In this document: piece after piece, positions 36,325 through 46,493 of the stretch
How the letters are laid out: each line of letters begins with the position of its first letter
How positions within the stretch are numbered: position 1 is the stretch's first letter
Assembly (NCBI RefSeq): GCF_004297405.1
Contig: NZ_SCVC01000015.1
Coordinates: 91,815 to 155,814 of the forward strand
Source of the DNA: Reyranella sp.
Lineage (GTDB): Bacteria > Pseudomonadota > Alphaproteobacteria > Reyranellales > Reyranellaceae
Direction: 5' to 3'
Length of the DNA: 64,000 bases
The notes under the pieces: generated by a model
Database searches by the model: none
Seen by the model: only the letters and a program-made list of their open reading frames with translations
What the model was told of the DNA's origin: nothing
Made by a program: the position numbers and the translations under genes

Positions 36325-37520
36325 CGGCGGCGACCATCGCGTCGCCGTCGAGGCCCACCAATCCGGGGCTCCTCGCCTCGCTTCTGCTGATTGGTGGCGC
36401 CAATTCTGTCCTGTTCTCCGTACTGCCGCCGGCTGGCCGTCATCTCGGCTTCGTCGAATGGCAGATCGGTTTGATCGTCGCTTTCTCGGCCGTGGCTTAC
36501 ATGGTTGCTGCGGCATGGTGGGGGCGTACGAGCGACATAAAAGGTCGTCGCTACGTCGTCGTGGCCGGCATGGTGGGCTTTGGTCTCGGCGGAATCGCTT
36601 TTGCAGCAGTCTTAGATGTCGGCCTTCTCGGGTTTGCGCCGGTCATGCTCGTGCTGATCCTGCTGATCGGCGCACGCATTGCCCAGTCTGCGATCTCGGG
36701 TGGTGTTTATCCGGCAGCCCAGGCTTACATCGCTGAAGCGACACCGCCGGAAAAGCGTGCCGTCGCCCTTTCGGGAGTTACGGCCGCTTTCGCCCTCGGG
36801 ACCATTCTGGGGCCGGCGATGGCGGGTCTGCTGGTCGAGATCAGGATCACTCTGCCTCTCTATGTGATCGGCCTGCTCAGCCTTCTCGCCGCGCAATGGT
36901 GCTTCGTGTCGATGAGGCCGCGGCCAGCATCGACCGGCGAGCGTCCGCTGCGACTGTCAGCCCGCGATCCGCGGGTCGCGATCTGGATCGTCATGGCGAT
37001 GGTCTATTTCGTGTCGGTTGCCGGGACGCAGCAAATCCTGGGTTTCACGGTCCAGGACCGGCTCGCGCTCGACGTCGCGGCGACGGCGCGGGTCACCAGC
37101 ATGATCTTCATGGCAGGTGGGCTCGTCGCCGTCCTGTTTCAGGTGTTTGTCGTGCGCCGCTCGAAATGGTCGGCGACGACGCTGATGATCGTCGGCCTTG
37201 TGGCGTCCGTGGTCATGCAGGTCGGGCTGCTCCTGGCGCGCGACGCCTGGCAGTTCGTTGCGGTCGCATTGCCGCTGGGTATTTCCTTTGCCTGTGTGTC
37301 TCCGGGCTTTTCGGCCGCCGCTTCGATCGCCGTCGGCGCACGCGAGCAGGGGGCGGCGGCGGGACTGGTCGCTGCGGCGCAGGCCGGAGGCTTCCTGGTC
37401 GGCCCGCTGACGTTTGCCGTGCTCTACCAGTTCGCGCCAGCTTCGCCCTTCCTTGTCGGCCTTGGCATTGCGGTCGTGCTGCTCCTGCTTGCTCTTTCCC
37501 GGAAGCCCACTGTCACATGA
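36321..37520 (+). CDS. MFS transporter (12-span drug/H+ antiporter-like)
   Basis: 399 residues from GTG 36321 (GTGA overlap with the previous stop). About 12 hydrophobic spans. The MFS motif A is WWGRTSDIKGRRYVVV (about 65) and a motif C-like GTILGPAMAGLL is present. Most like the TCR/Tet family of 12-span transporters. The substrate is unknown; a siderophore or haem-linked export is possible given the iron context. The frame upstream of 36321 is a shadow. Confidence 0.88.
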   Translation: MTAATIASPSRPTNPGLLASLLLIGGANSVLFSVLPPAGRHLGFVEWQIGLIVAFSAVAYMVAAAWWGRTSDIKGRRYVVVAGMVGFGLGGIAFAAVLDVGLLGFAPVMLVLILLIGARIAQSAISGGVYPAAQAYIAEATPPEKRAVALSGVTAAFALGTILGPAMAGLLVEIRITLPLYVIGLLSLLAAQWCFVSMRPRPASTGERPLRLSARDPRVAIWIVMAMVYFVSVAGTQQILGFTVQDRLALDVAATARVTSMIFMAGGLVAVLFQVFVVRRSKWSATTLMIVGLVASVVMQVGLLLARDAWQFVAVALPLGISFACVSPGFSAAASIAVGAREQGAAAGLVAAAQAGGFLVGPLTFAVLYQFAPASPFLVGLGIAVVLLLLALSRKPTVT

Positions 37521-37870
37521 CCATCGATCCTGCGCGCTGCATCCCGATCCTCGCATCGATCGATATCGCTGAGACTCGTGCCTTCTACGTCGACCAGCTC
37601 GGGTTCGCGGTTGGCTACGAGGAGGACAACTATCTCATCGTCAAACGCGACGACATGGAACTGCACTTCTGGAAGACCGACGATCGTCGCTTTCCCGAGA
37701 ACACGTCCTGCTACATCCGCGGCGGCCAGGTCGCAGCGCTTCACGACGAATACAGCAAGCGCGGTGTGGCCAAGCTCTCGCCCTTCGAGGTGCGGCCGTG
37801 GAACATGAAGGAGTTCTACATTCACGACCCTCACGGCAACCTGCTGAAGTTCGGCTGCGGTGAATGGTAA
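37517..37870 (+). CDS. VOC family protein (glyoxalase/bleomycin-resistance type)
   Basis: 117 residues from ATG 37517, overlapping the MFS stop (ATGA). It has the beta-alpha-beta-beta-beta fold marks: IPILASIDIAETRAFYVDQLGF and FYIHDPHGNLLKFG at the C-terminus. The type is similar to bleomycin-resistance (Ble-like) proteins; it binds a ligand or metal without necessarily catalysing. With the MFS gene it could form an efflux/sequestration pair. It converges on kup with 4 bases between. Confidence 0.85.
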   Translation: MTIDPARCIPILASIDIAETRAFYVDQLGFAVGYEEDNYLIVKRDDMELHFWKTDDRRFPENTSCYIRGGQVAALHDEYSKRGVAKLSPFEVRPWNMKEFYIHDPHGNLLKFGCGEW

Positions 37871-37874
37871 GGCG

Positions 37875-39770
37875 CTAGATCTCGATGCGGCTGCCGAGCT
37901 CGACGACGCGGTTCGCGGGCAGACCGAAGAAGTCGCCGGCACTGGCGGCAAAACGCGACAATGCCAGGAAGAGCTTGCGCTGCCAGCGAGGCAACAGGGG
38001 TTTGCTCGACGCCGTGAAGCTGTTGCGCCCGACAAAGTAGGAGGTTCGCATCGGATCGAACGGCAGGCCCTTGTCAGCCAACCGTTCGAGATCACGTGGC
38101 ACCTCGGGCTGCTCCATGAAGCCGTATCGCAGCACGATGCGATGGATGCCCTTGCCGAGATGGGCGATCTGGCTGCGATTCTCCGGTGAGACGAACGGGA
38201 CGTCCGGCACCTCCACGGTGAGCAACGCGACATGCTCGTGGAGCACCTCGTTGTGCTTGAGATTGTGGAGCAGGCAGCGCGGCGCATTGCCGGAAAAAGC
38301 GGTCAGATAGACCGCCGTGCCCTGCGGGCGGTGGACGCGGCCGGGATTGATGCTGTCGAGCAGGGCTTCCAGTGGCAGCGACTCCTCGCGCTCGCGGGCA
38401 GCGACGGCGATGCGCCCCCGGAGCCAGCTCCACATGATGAGGAACATCGCGGTGGCGATGACCAGCGGGACCCAGCCGCCATCGAGGAACTTCAGCATGT
38501 TGGCCGAGAGCAGCGAAGTGTCGATTACGATGAACAGGCCGAACACCGGGATCGAGAACTGCCACGGCCACTTCCAGGCACGGACGGCCAGTGCGAACAC
38601 CAGCACGCTGGTCACCAGCATCGTGCCGGTGACGGCGATGCCGTAGGCCGCGGCGAGATTGGTCGAGGACTTGAACGCGAGCACCAGGATGATGATGCCG
38701 ACGAGCTGCAGCCAGTTGACGACGGGCAGGTAGACTTGTCCGAACTCGCTGGCCGAAGTGTGCTCGATATGGACGCGCGGGCTGAGGCCCAACAGCGAGG
38801 CTTGCTTTGCCATCGAGAAGGCGCCGGAGATCGTAGCCTGCGAGGCGATGACCGTGGCGGCCGTCGCCAGCCCGACCAGCGGATAGAGGGCCCAATCGGG
38901 CGCCAGCAGGAAGAACGGATTGGCGATCGCCGCCGGATCGGCCAGCAGCAGGGCGCCTTGTCCATAGTAGTTGACCAGCAGCGCCGGCAGCACGAGTCCG
39001 AGCCAGGCCATCCGGATCGGCTTGGCGCCGAAATGACCCATGTCGGCATAGAGCGCTTCTGCGCCGGTCACGGCGAGGGTGACGGCGCCCAGCGCCAGGA
39101 AGGCGACGAAGCCATTTTCCTGCATGAAGCCCACGGCATGGTGCGGCGAGAGCGCGGCCAGCACGCTGGGATTGTCGACGAGCTGGCGGATACCAAGCAC
39201 GAACAGGACAACGAACCAGAGCAGTGTGATTGGCCCGAACCAGCGGCCGACGCCGGCGGTGCCGAAGCGCTGGACGGCGAACAGCCCGCACAACACACCG
39301 AGCGCGATGGGCAATACCAGGGGCTGAAAAGCGGGTGTGGCGACGTTCAGCCCTTCGACCGCGCTCAGCACCGAGATCGCGGGCGTCAGCAGACAGTCGC
39401 CATAGAAAAGGGCGGCGCCTGCGATGCCGAGCATGAGATAGACCCGGCGGCGGCGTTCCGGAATGTTGCTCTGGCGCGACACTAGCGCCATCAGCGCCAG
39501 CACACCGCCTTCGCCCTTGTTGTCGGCGCGCATCACCACGGCGACGTATTTCACCGCGACGATCAGGATCAGCGCCCAGGTGATCAGCGACAGGATGCCC
39601 AGGACATTCTCCGGCGTCGGGCGGATGCCGGTGTATTCGCTGAAGCACTCCTTGACCGTGTAGAGCGGGCTGGTGCCGATATCGCCGAAGACGACGCCAA
39701 GTGCAGCGAGTGTGAGCGCGGCCGTGCGCTTATTGCCGGTGGGCTGCCCCGGCGAATCGTTGGCCGTCAT
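37875..39770 (-). CDS. kup: Low-affinity potassium transport protein Kup
   Basis: 631 residues with 12 membrane spans in the first 450 and a soluble C-terminal 180, as in E. coli Kup (622). N-terminal family blocks are ALGVVFGDIGTSPLYT (about 21-40) and NKGEGGVLALMAL. It takes up K+ (and H+) constitutively, complementing the inducible Kdp system elsewhere in the window. No regulatory motif identified upstream. Confidence 0.95.
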   Translation of the reverse strand: MTANDSPGQPTGNKRTAALTLAALGVVFGDIGTSPLYTVKECFSEYTGIRPTPENVLGILSLITWALILIVAVKYVAVVMRADNKGEGGVLALMALVSRQSNIPERRRRVYLMLGIAGAALFYGDCLLTPAISVLSAVEGLNVATPAFQPLVLPIALGVLCGLFAVQRFGTAGVGRWFGPITLLWFVVLFVLGIRQLVDNPSVLAALSPHHAVGFMQENGFVAFLALGAVTLAVTGAEALYADMGHFGAKPIRMAWLGLVLPALLVNYYGQGALLLADPAAIANPFFLLAPDWALYPLVGLATAATVIASQATISGAFSMAKQASLLGLSPRVHIEHTSASEFGQVYLPVVNWLQLVGIIILVLAFKSSTNLAAAYGIAVTGTMLVTSVLVFALAVRAWKWPWQFSIPVFGLFIVIDTSLLSANMLKFLDGGWVPLVIATAMFLIMWSWLRGRIAVAAREREESLPLEALLDSINPGRVHRPQGTAVYLTAFSGNAPRCLLHNLKHNEVLHEHVALLTVEVPDVPFVSPENRSQIAHLGKGIHRIVLRYGFMEQPEVPRDLERLADKGLPFDPMRTSYFVGRNSFTASSKPLLPRWQRKLFLALSRFAASAGDFFGLPANRVVELGSRIEI

Positions 39771-39870
39771 GCTTATCGTCTCTCCCCCGTCGCGCCCCTT
39801 GGCAGCCGATTGATCCTACGCGGGAATTCCCCGACGCTGCAGCTTCGAAATGTGACGATTGGAGGAAACG

Positions 39871-40263
39871 ATGGCCGAGAGCGAAAACTACCGGAAGGGC
39901 AGCGAAATCCGGACCAAGCTGATGGGCGAGAAGTACGCCGCCGAGATGGCCAAGTCGGTCTACGACGACCCGATGATGAAGAAGTTCGGCGATTACGCCC
40001 GCGAGGCGGTCTTCGGCATGCTGTGGTCCCGGCCCGGCCTCGACCTCAAGACCAAGGCGCTGATCTGCGTCATTTCCGACACTGCCCAGGCGCGCTGGCC
40101 GGAGCTCGCCATCCACCTGCGCATGGCCCGCCGCCAGGGCTGGACGGAGGACGAATTGTCGGAGGCGCTGATGCACCTTTGCGGCTATATCGGCCTCCCG
40201 TCGGTGCGTGAGGCCATGCTCACGGCCAAGGAAGTGTTCGAGGAATTGCGCAAGGAAGGCTGA
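39871..40263 (+). CDS. Carboxymuconolactone decarboxylase family protein
   Basis: 130 residues from ATG 39871, with a GGAGG ribosome site at 39861; a TTG at 39859 would overlap that site. The family fold block is [26 protein letters not shown] (in two parts), followed by [19 protein letters not shown]. The AhpD-like C-x-x-C pair is absent. It may be a 4-carboxymuconolactone decarboxylase (PcaC-type) or a relative. It precedes purC by 5 bases, which may be incidental. Confidence 0.85.
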   Translation: MAESENYRKGSEIRTKLMGEKYAAEMAKSVYDDPMMKKFGDYAREAVFGMLWSRPGLDLKTKALICVISDTAQARWPELAIHLRMARRQGWTEDELSEALMHLCGYIGLPSVREAMLTAKEVFEELRKEG

Positions 40264-40268
40264 GTGCG

Positions 40269-41186
40269 ATGGTGCTGATGACGACAAGCGACCTGCCGCT
40301 CGAACGGATCGCCCGTGGCAAGGTGCGCGATGTCTATGCCGCGGACGGCGACCGGCTGCTGCTGGTAGCGACCGACCGGGTGAGTGCCTACGACGTGGTG
40401 ATGGCCGAACCCATCCCGCAGAAGGGCGCGGTGCTGACCCAGGTCAGCGCCTGGTGGTTCCGTCAACTGGGCGACGTCGTCAGCCATCACATGATCTCGG
40501 CCGACGCCGACGAGATCGTCGCGGCGGTGCCGGCTCTCAAGGGCCATCGCGACGAGATCGCCGGCCGCGCCATGCTCTGCAAGCGCGGCACGGTGTTTCC
40601 CATCGAATGCGTCGTGCGTGGCTACATCACGGGATCGGCCTGGCGTGAATACGCCAAGACGGGCACCCTGGCCGGCGAGACGCTGCCGGCGGGCTTGCAG
40701 GAAAGCGGTCGGCTCGATCCGCCGATCTTCAGCCCGGCGACCAAGGCCGAGAGCGGCCATGACGAGAACATCACCATCGCGCAGATGAAGAAGGTGCTGG
40801 GCGCCGACGTCACCGCCGAACTCGAGCGGCTGACTCGTCTGGTCTACACAAAGGGCCGGGACGTGGCGCTGAAGCAGGGCATCATCATTGCCGACACCAA
40901 GTTCGAGTTCGGCCGCACCAACTCGGGCGAGATCCTGCTGATCGACGAGGTGATGACGCCCGATAGTTCACGGTTCTGGCCGGCCGATGGCTATGCGCCC
41001 GGCAGGCCGCAACCCAGTTTCGACAAGCAGCCGCTGCGCGACTGGCTCGATGTCGAGCGCCATGCCGGTCGTTGGAACGGCGAGGCACCGGCGCCGCGGT
41101 TGCCGCCTGAAGTCGTCGAGGCGACCAGTCAGCGCTACCTCGAGGCCTATCGGCGGTTGACCGGCGCCGATCTTGTCGTGTCGTGA
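40269..41186 (+). CDS. purC: SAICAR synthetase (purine biosynthesis)
   Basis: 305 residues, long-type SAICAR synthetase as in yeast Ade1. Family marks are [16 protein letters not shown] (ATP-binding start), [22 protein letters not shown], and DTKFEFG with [13 protein letters not shown]. It ligates aspartate to CAIR with ATP to give SAICAR in IMP synthesis. ATG 40269 is used; ATG 40278 is a close alternative. Its stop overlaps a GTG start of the methyltransferase. Confidence 0.95.
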   Translation: MVLMTTSDLPLERIARGKVRDVYAADGDRLLLVATDRVSAYDVVMAEPIPQKGAVLTQVSAWWFRQLGDVVSHHMISADADEIVAAVPALKGHRDEIAGRAMLCKRGTVFPIECVVRGYITGSAWREYAKTGTLAGETLPAGLQESGRLDPPIFSPATKAESGHDENITIAQMKKVLGADVTAELERLTRLVYTKGRDVALKQGIIIADTKFEFGRTNSGEILLIDEVMTPDSSRFWPADGYAPGRPQPSFDKQPLRDWLDVERHAGRWNGEAPAPRLPPEVVEATSQRYLEAYRRLTGADLVVS

Positions 41187-42013
41187 CGGCAGATAAAGAT
41201 TGGCGCGCGATCAATCGCGCCAATTGGGACGAGCGGGTCGACGTCCACCTCAAGGCGCCGGGCTATGATCTCGCACCGTTGCGTGCTGGTCGCGGCAAGT
41301 TGAACGCGATCGAGGAGGCGGAACTCGGCGACGTGCGCGGTCTCGAGGTGCTGCACCTGCAGTGCCATTTCGGCGCCGACACGCTCTGCCTCGCTCAGCG
41401 CGGCGCCATGGTGACGGGCCTCGATTTCTCGGAGCCGGCGATTGCCGCTGCACGCAGCCTCGCCGACGACTTGGGGCTGGCCGATCGGGTGCGTTTCATC
41501 TGCGCCGATCTCTATGACGCGCCTTCCGCTGTCGGCCGAGCAGCGTCTTTCGACTTGGTCTATGTCACCTGGGGCGCCACCTGCTGGCTGCCCGATATCA
41601 AGCGTTGGGCTGCGATCGTCGCGCAGTTCCTGAAGCCCGGTGGCCGGCTCTACTATGCCGACGGTCATCCGTCTGCCTATGTGTTTGACAACGAGACGAA
41701 GCTGGCCGACGGGATGCCGGGCTATTTCGCGCCGTACTTCCAGCGCGAGCCACTCGTCATGAACGACGGTTTCGACTACGCCGATCCCGACGCCAGGCTG
41801 GTGAACGCGACCAACGTGAGCTGGATGCATCCTCTGTCCGGCATCGTCGGCGGTCTGATCGAGGCCGGCCTGTCGCTCGACTGGCTGCACGAGCACGCGC
41901 AGGTGCCATGGCAGATGTTCCAGGTCCTGGTGAAACGTGACGACGGCGACTGGCACTGGCCCGACAAGCAGTGGCTGCCGCTCGCCCTCTCGCTGCAGGC
42001 AAGCCGACGCTAG
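41183..42013 (+). CDS. Class I SAM-dependent methyltransferase
   Basis: 276 residues from GTG 41183 (GTGA overlap with purC). The N-terminus ([16 protein letters not shown]) and motif I ([13 protein letters not shown]) followed by acidic motif II ([11 protein letters not shown]) are those of the class I SAM fold. Motif-IV-like [13 protein letters not shown] follows. The C-terminal [12 protein letters not shown] is typical of small-molecule methyltransferases. Substrate unknown. It converges with the small secreted protein. Confidence 0.85.
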   Translation: MTADKDWRAINRANWDERVDVHLKAPGYDLAPLRAGRGKLNAIEEAELGDVRGLEVLHLQCHFGADTLCLAQRGAMVTGLDFSEPAIAAARSLADDLGLADRVRFICADLYDAPSAVGRAASFDLVYVTWGATCWLPDIKRWAAIVAQFLKPGGRLYYADGHPSAYVFDNETKLADGMPGYFAPYFQREPLVMNDGFDYADPDARLVNATNVSWMHPLSGIVGGLIEAGLSLDWLHEHAQVPWQMFQVLVKRDDGDWHWPDKQWLPLALSLQASRR

Positions 42014-42279
42014 GTGCGCTTTGGCAGGGTGAAGCGCCCGTCGGTGAGCTTCTTCTCCAGCACGGGGATACCTGCCGCGTAGTTGCCTTTGGCGCATTCA
42101 TCCATGGCAACACCGGCGGTGACGTCGGGAAAGATCTGGCCGTTACCCTGGTTGCCCAGGTAGCGGCGGTAGAGGCTCGACAGTTCGGCGCAATAGGAAG
42201 CGTCGTCGGCCATTGCAGCCGACGGCGCCAGAAAGGATGCGAAAAGAATCGCCAGAAGTAGTGGAAGCTTGCGGGACAT
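42010..42279 (-). CDS. Small secreted protein
   Basis: 89 residues. A basic/hydrophobic start (MSRKLPLLLAILFAS...) ends in AMADD, a clear signal peptide. The mature 65 residues have two cysteines (SYCAELS and DECAKGN) and helical spacing, likely one disulfide. No function known. It converges with the methyltransferase by 4 bases. Confidence 0.65.
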   Translation of the reverse strand: MSRKLPLLLAILFASFLAPSAAMADDASYCAELSSLYRRYLGNQGNGQIFPDVTAGVAMDECAKGNYAAGIPVLEKKLTDGRFTLPKRT

Positions 42280-42332
42280 TTTCGCGGTCCTACGCCGCGG
42301 TCATGAGCCCCGCAAGCATCGCAGACTTCACC

Positions 42333-43244
42333 TCAGCGTGTGTCGCGGGCAGCCCGCTGGTTCCGCTGCAGGAACTGCTCGCGTGCCCACAGGAAGAGGG
42401 CGGCGAGCGGGAGCCAGCCGATCCAACGCAGCCCCTCGAGGAAATATTCGCCTTCGCTGGTGGCGCGCAGGTAGTCGACCTGCATTTTCCACACCGAGCC
42501 CGCGACTTCGAACGCCAGCATCCAGACCAGCAGCGCCGGCAGCAGCACGGTCAGTGGCTTCATCTGCGGCGACAGGCGCTCGGCGTACCAAGGCGCCAGC
42601 GAGATCGAGAAGATCAGCACCGCGGTCACCAGCTTGCTGGCGGGATGGGCTTCGAACCACGAGACCAGGAACGGCTCGCGGATGATCATGGTGTAGGCCG
42701 TCCAGGCTAGTACCGCGCCGCCCAGCAGGATGACCGAGGGGAAGCGGTCGACCAGCTTGATCACCAGCTTGCTGCCCCAGACGATGATCGGCACGCTGAT
42801 GGCGAGGCCCAGGACGATCAGCAGGACGCTGCCGTGCGCGGCGCCGCCGATCGCCAGCACGTTGTCGACGCCCATCACCGCATCCGCAATCACGATGGTG
42901 CGCACTGCGCCGGCGAAGGTAGTGGCCGGTTTGGCGAGGTGGCTCTCCTCATGGCCGCCGCCCTCGGGCGTCAGCAGCTTGCGGGCGATCCAGACCAGAG
43001 CGAGACCACCGACGAGCATGAAGCCCGGCACGGCCAGGATGTAGACCACGATGATCGCCATGAAGGCGCGGATGGCGATGGCGCCGAAGGTGCCCCAGAA
43101 GATGACCTTGTTCTGGCTCTCCTTGGGCAGATTGCGGGCGACCAGGCCGATGATCAGGGCGTTATCGCCCGCCAGCACGAGGTCGATCAGGACGATGGCA
43201 AGAAGTGCCGACAGGAAGCCTGTCGAAAAGATATCGAGTTCCAC
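42333..43244 (-). CDS. TerC family integral membrane protein
   Basis: 303 residues with about eight spans. Family blocks are LIDLVLAGDNALIIGL (about 21-36) and IADAVMGVDNVLAIGG (about 120), each with the paired acidic D-N positions. TerC/Alx-like proteins move metals, notably Mn2+, or contribute to tellurite resistance. No yybP-ykoY-like leader is convincing upstream. The role is inferred from the family. Confidence 0.9.
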   Translation of the reverse strand: MELDIFSTGFLSALLAIVLIDLVLAGDNALIIGLVARNLPKESQNKVIFWGTFGAIAIRAFMAIIVVYILAVPGFMLVGGLALVWIARKLLTPEGGGHEESHLAKPATTFAGAVRTIVIADAVMGVDNVLAIGGAAHGSVLLIVLGLAISVPIIVWGSKLVIKLVDRFPSVILLGGAVLAWTAYTMIIREPFLVSWFEAHPASKLVTAVLIFSISLAPWYAERLSPQMKPLTVLLPALLVWMLAFEVAGSVWKMQVDYLRATSEGEYFLEGLRWIGWLPLAALFLWAREQFLQRNQRAARDTR

Positions 43245-43316
43245 GAGTAGTCTCCAACAACGAGTATGCGTGTGCCGCCGTCCCCGCGAGGGGCGGTGGC
43301 GCTTTTAAGTCCGTTG

Positions 43317-43664
43317 TCAGAGCTTGATGGGCACTTTCTCGGTATTCCGCGGCGGGGCGGGTTCCAGCGGCCTGAAGAAGGCACCAGCGACGATGCGCAA
43401 CACCATGATGCCTGTCGCCATCACGCCACCGGCCAGCAGAAGCTGCAACAGATGCCAGTGCCGCATCGCCAGCACAGAGAACTCGCCGCCGAGATCGAAC
43501 AGGGCATATTCGAAACCCAGTTCGCCGAACACCGACGGATCGACGGCGTCACCATAGGCGGCCAGGATCATGCAGATCACCACCGAGGCGACGAACAGCT
43601 CGCCGCTCGGAGACACTGTCCGGACGGCGTTGGCTGCGCGGTGCGATCGGCGGATCAGAAGCAT
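43317..43664 (-). CDS. Small membrane protein of unknown function
   Basis: 115 residues with two hydrophobic spans (about 22-36, FVASVVICMILAAYG, and 70-92). N-terminal end is basic (MLLIRRSHRAAN). No family motif is seen. It lies between the TerC-like gene and the copper P-type ATPase. Confidence 0.55.
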   Translation of the reverse strand: MLLIRRSHRAANAVRTVSPSGELFVASVVICMILAAYGDAVDPSVFGELGFEYALFDLGGEFSVLAMRHWHLLQLLLAGGVMATGIMVLRIVAGAFFRPLEPAPPRNTEKVPIKL

Positions 43665-43745
43665 AGTTCATCCAATTTCCGATCCGCTCCGCCGGAGATC
43701 AAGCGTAAAGCGACACGGCCGTTCCGAATTGTCGCAGCTTCGACG

Positions 43746-46085
43746 TCAGATCTTGAGTCGCCGCAGGCGTAGCGCGTTGCCGATCACACTGACTGAACTT
43801 AGCGCCATGGCGGCGGCGGCGATGATGGGAGACAGCAGAATTCCGAAGAACGGATAGAGGATGCCCGCTGCGATCGGAACGCCTGCCGCGTTGTAGACGA
43901 AGGCAAAGAAAAGGTTCTGGCGGATGTTCGCCATTGTCGCCTCCGACAGCCGCCGGGCACGGACGATACCCATCAGGTCGCCCTTGAGCAGGGTGACGCC
44001 TGCACTTTCGATCGCGACATCGGTGCCCGTACCCATGGCGATGCCAACCTCGGCCGCGGCCAATGCCGGCGCATCGTTGACGCCGTCGCCGGCCATGGCC
44101 ACGACCCGGCCTTCGCGGCGCAGCTTCTCGATCACCGCACTCTTTTGCTCGGGCAGAACCTCGGCCTCGATCTCGGTGATGCCCAGCCGCCGCGCCACGG
44201 CCTCGGCGGTCGTGCGGTTGTCGCCAGTCAACATGACGACGCGCACCTTCTCTGCCGCCAGCGCCCGCAGCGCCTCAGGTGTCGTCTCCTTCACGGGATC
44301 GGCGATGGCCAGCACCGCGGTGGCCTTGCCGTCGACCCCCAGAAAGATCGCCGTCGCACCTTCGCCGCGCAGCCGCTCGGCCTCGCCTTCGAGGCTTGCC
44401 GTATCGATACCCTGTTCACCAAGGAATCGGGAATTGCCCAGCACGATCTTGCGGCCGTCGGCAATGCCCAGCGCGCCCTTGCCGGTCGGCGAGTCGAAGT
44501 CGGACACCGACGGCAGGGAAATATTGCGCTCGCGCGCCGCTGCGACGATCGCCAACGCCAGCGGGTGCTCGCTCGCCGTTTCGACAGCCGCCGCCAGGCG
44601 CAATGCCTCGTCCTCGGTGACACCTGCAGCCGGCACGATCGACACCAGCTTGGGCTTGCCTTCGGTCAAGGTGCCGGTCTTGTCGACAACCAGCGTGTCG
44701 ACGCGCTCCATGCGTTCCAGCGCTTCGGCGTTCTTGATCAGCACGCCCGCCTGGGCGCCGCGGCCGACACCGACCATGATCGACATCGGCGTCGCCAGGC
44801 CCAGTGCGCAGGGGCAGGCGATGATCAGCACCGTCACCGCCGCGACGAGGCCGAAGGCCAGCCGCGGTTCGGGGCCGAAGGCGGTCCAGGCCGCGAAAGC
44901 CACGACGGCAACGGCGATGACGATCGGAACGAAGTAGCCCGAAACCTGGTCGGCCAGCCGCTGGATCGGCGCGCGGCTACGCTGCGCTTCGGCAACCATC
45001 TGGACGATGCGCGACAGCATCGTGTCGCGACCCACCTTCTCGGCGCGCATGACGAGGCCGCCCGTCGTGTTCAGCGTGCCGGCGATCACCTTGGCGCCGC
45101 GTTCCTTGGTCACCGGCATGGACTCGCCGGTGACCATCGATTCGTCGAGCGACGAACGACCCTCGATCACTTCGCCGTCGACCGGCACCTTCTCGCCCGG
45201 CCGCACGCGCAGGCGGTCGCCGGCCGCGACGATGTCGAGGGAGACTTCCTCGTCCGTGCCATCATCCTTCAGCCGGCGCGCCGTCTTGGGCGCGAGATTG
45301 AGCAGCGCCTTAATGGCGCCCGACGTCTGCTCGCGGGCGCGCAGTTCGAGCACCTGGCCCAGCAGGACCAGGACGGTGATCACGGCAGCGGCCTCGAAAT
45401 AGACCGCGACCGTACCGTCGGCGCCGCGGAAGGCTGGCGGGAAGAGGTCGGGCAGGGCGATGGCCACGACGCTGTAGGTCCAGGCGACGCCGGTACCCAT
45501 CGCGATCAGGGTGAACATGTTGAGATTGCGCGTCCGGAGGGACTGCCAGCCGCGCACGAAGAACGGCCAGCCGGCCCACAGCACGACCGGCGTCGCCAAT
45601 GCGAACTGCAGCCAATTTGAGAGTTTCTGGCCGACCAGCATGTGCAGGCCGGCGAGGTGTCCTCCCATCTCCAGGATCACGACGGGGATGGCGAGCACGA
45701 GGCCGATCCACAGGCGCCGTGTCATGTCGACCAGTTCTTCGCTGGGGCCGTCGTCGAGCGAGACCTCGGCCGGCTCCAAGGCCATGCCACAGATCGGGCA
45801 GCTTCCGGGGCCGACCTGACGGATCTCCGGGTGCATGGGGCAGGTAAAGATCGTGCCGGGCGCGACCGGGGCCTGCGGTACCTCGGATGGCTTCAGGTAG
45901 CGCAGCGGCTCAGCGGTGAACTTCTGCAGGCACTTGGGATTGCAGAAATAGTAGGTCTCGCCGTCATGCACGGTCGTGTGCTTGGCCGTGGCGATCTTCA
46001 CCTTCATGCCGCAAACGGGATCCGTCGCCGTGTCTTCGGCGCCGTGGGAATGGTGGTGGTCGTGCTGGCAGCAATCGTGCTTCAT
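43746..46085 (-). CDS. Heavy-metal (copper) translocating P-type ATPase
   Basis: 779 residues from ATG 46085. Before the pump are a His-rich start ([13 protein letters not shown]), a YHS/TRASH domain ([22 protein letters not shown]), and an HMBD (YTCPMHP-like [19 protein letters not shown]). The pump has TGES, CPC (C424-P-C426), phosphorylated D468 (DKTGT), the HP motif (SEHPLALA) and [11 protein letters not shown]: a P1B-type Cu+ exporter. The start lies 39 bases from csoR, so the CsoR operator controls both. The longer frame to 46328 overlaps csoR antisense and is not coding. Confidence 0.94.
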   Translation of the reverse strand: MKHDCCQHDHHHSHGAEDTATDPVCGMKVKIATAKHTTVHDGETYYFCNPKCLQKFTAEPLRYLKPSEVPQAPVAPGTIFTCPMHPEIRQVGPGSCPICGMALEPAEVSLDDGPSEELVDMTRRLWIGLVLAIPVVILEMGGHLAGLHMLVGQKLSNWLQFALATPVVLWAGWPFFVRGWQSLRTRNLNMFTLIAMGTGVAWTYSVVAIALPDLFPPAFRGADGTVAVYFEAAAVITVLVLLGQVLELRAREQTSGAIKALLNLAPKTARRLKDDGTDEEVSLDIVAAGDRLRVRPGEKVPVDGEVIEGRSSLDESMVTGESMPVTKERGAKVIAGTLNTTGGLVMRAEKVGRDTMLSRIVQMVAEAQRSRAPIQRLADQVSGYFVPIVIAVAVVAFAAWTAFGPEPRLAFGLVAAVTVLIIACPCALGLATPMSIMVGVGRGAQAGVLIKNAEALERMERVDTLVVDKTGTLTEGKPKLVSIVPAAGVTEDEALRLAAAVETASEHPLALAIVAAARERNISLPSVSDFDSPTGKGALGIADGRKIVLGNSRFLGEQGIDTASLEGEAERLRGEGATAIFLGVDGKATAVLAIADPVKETTPEALRALAAEKVRVVMLTGDNRTTAEAVARRLGITEIEAEVLPEQKSAVIEKLRREGRVVAMAGDGVNDAPALAAAEVGIAMGTGTDVAIESAGVTLLKGDLMGIVRARRLSEATMANIRQNLFFAFVYNAAGVPIAAGILYPFFGILLSPIIAAAAMALSSVSVIGNALRLRRLKI

Positions 46086-46096
46086 GGCTTGCCATC

Positions 46097-46115
46097 TATA
46101 CCCTACGGGGGTATA
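46097..46115. promoter_or_regulatory. CsoR-type copper operator between csoR and the ATPase
   Basis: TATACCC, TACG, then GGGGTATA form a 19-bp G/C-tract palindrome matching the ATACCC...GGGGTAT operator known for CsoR. It occupies the gap between the two divergent genes, so CsoR should repress both and be released by Cu(I). Confidence 0.85.
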
Positions 46116-46124
46116 TTTCAAGCC

Positions 46125-46400
46125 ATGGACGAGAAGCTCAAGAAATCCCAGCTCGCGCGGCTCAGCCGCATTGAAGGCCAGGTGCGCGGTGTTGCTCGCA
46201 TGATCGAGGAAGATCGCTACTGTATTGACGTGATCACGCAGGTTCGTGCCGTGCGCGCAGCCCTCGATAAAGTCGAGCAGGAAACGCTCAGCGATCATCT
46301 GCGGCATTGCGTTGCGCACGCTTTTCACGCGGGGTCGACGCGCGAGCGCCAGACCAAGATCGACGAGCTGCTGGAAGTCCTCGACAGTCGCCGCCGTTAA
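46125..46400 (+). CDS. csoR: CsoR-family copper-sensing repressor
   Basis: 91 residues from ATG 46125, all-helical DUF156/CsoR fold. The copper ligands line up: C33 (DRYCIDV), H58 (SDHLRH) and C62 (RHCVAH), with the same 25/4 spacing as M. tuberculosis CsoR. A basic N-terminus ([18 protein letters not shown]) gives the DNA-binding surface. It represses its own gene, the ATPase and probably the downstream set via the operators at 46097 and 46415. Confidence 0.92.
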   Translation: MDEKLKKSQLARLSRIEGQVRGVARMIEEDRYCIDVITQVRAVRAALDKVEQETLSDHLRHCVAHAFHAGSTRERQTKIDELLEVLDSRRR

Positions 46401-46414
46401 TCAGGCATATCGCC

Positions 46415-46433
46415 TATACCCTGCGGGGGTTGG
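46415..46433. promoter_or_regulatory. Second CsoR-type operator before the copper-protein set
   Basis: TATACCC then TGCGGGGGTTGG repeats the first operator's left half exactly and its G-tract, with a weaker right edge. It lies just after csoR's stop and 60 bases before the start of the next gene, so it should control the downstream copper genes. Confidence 0.7.
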
Positions 46434-46493
46434 GTGACTGAAAAATGGTCGGCGCGATTGACAAGACCTGAAGCGAAAGACATTTTGTGCGCC

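Noticed and set aside
43245..43316. Possible manganese (yybP-ykoY) riboswitch ahead of the TerC-like gene
   Set aside because: The short GC-rich leader lacks the conserved GGGGAGUA-type core; only generic stems are seen.
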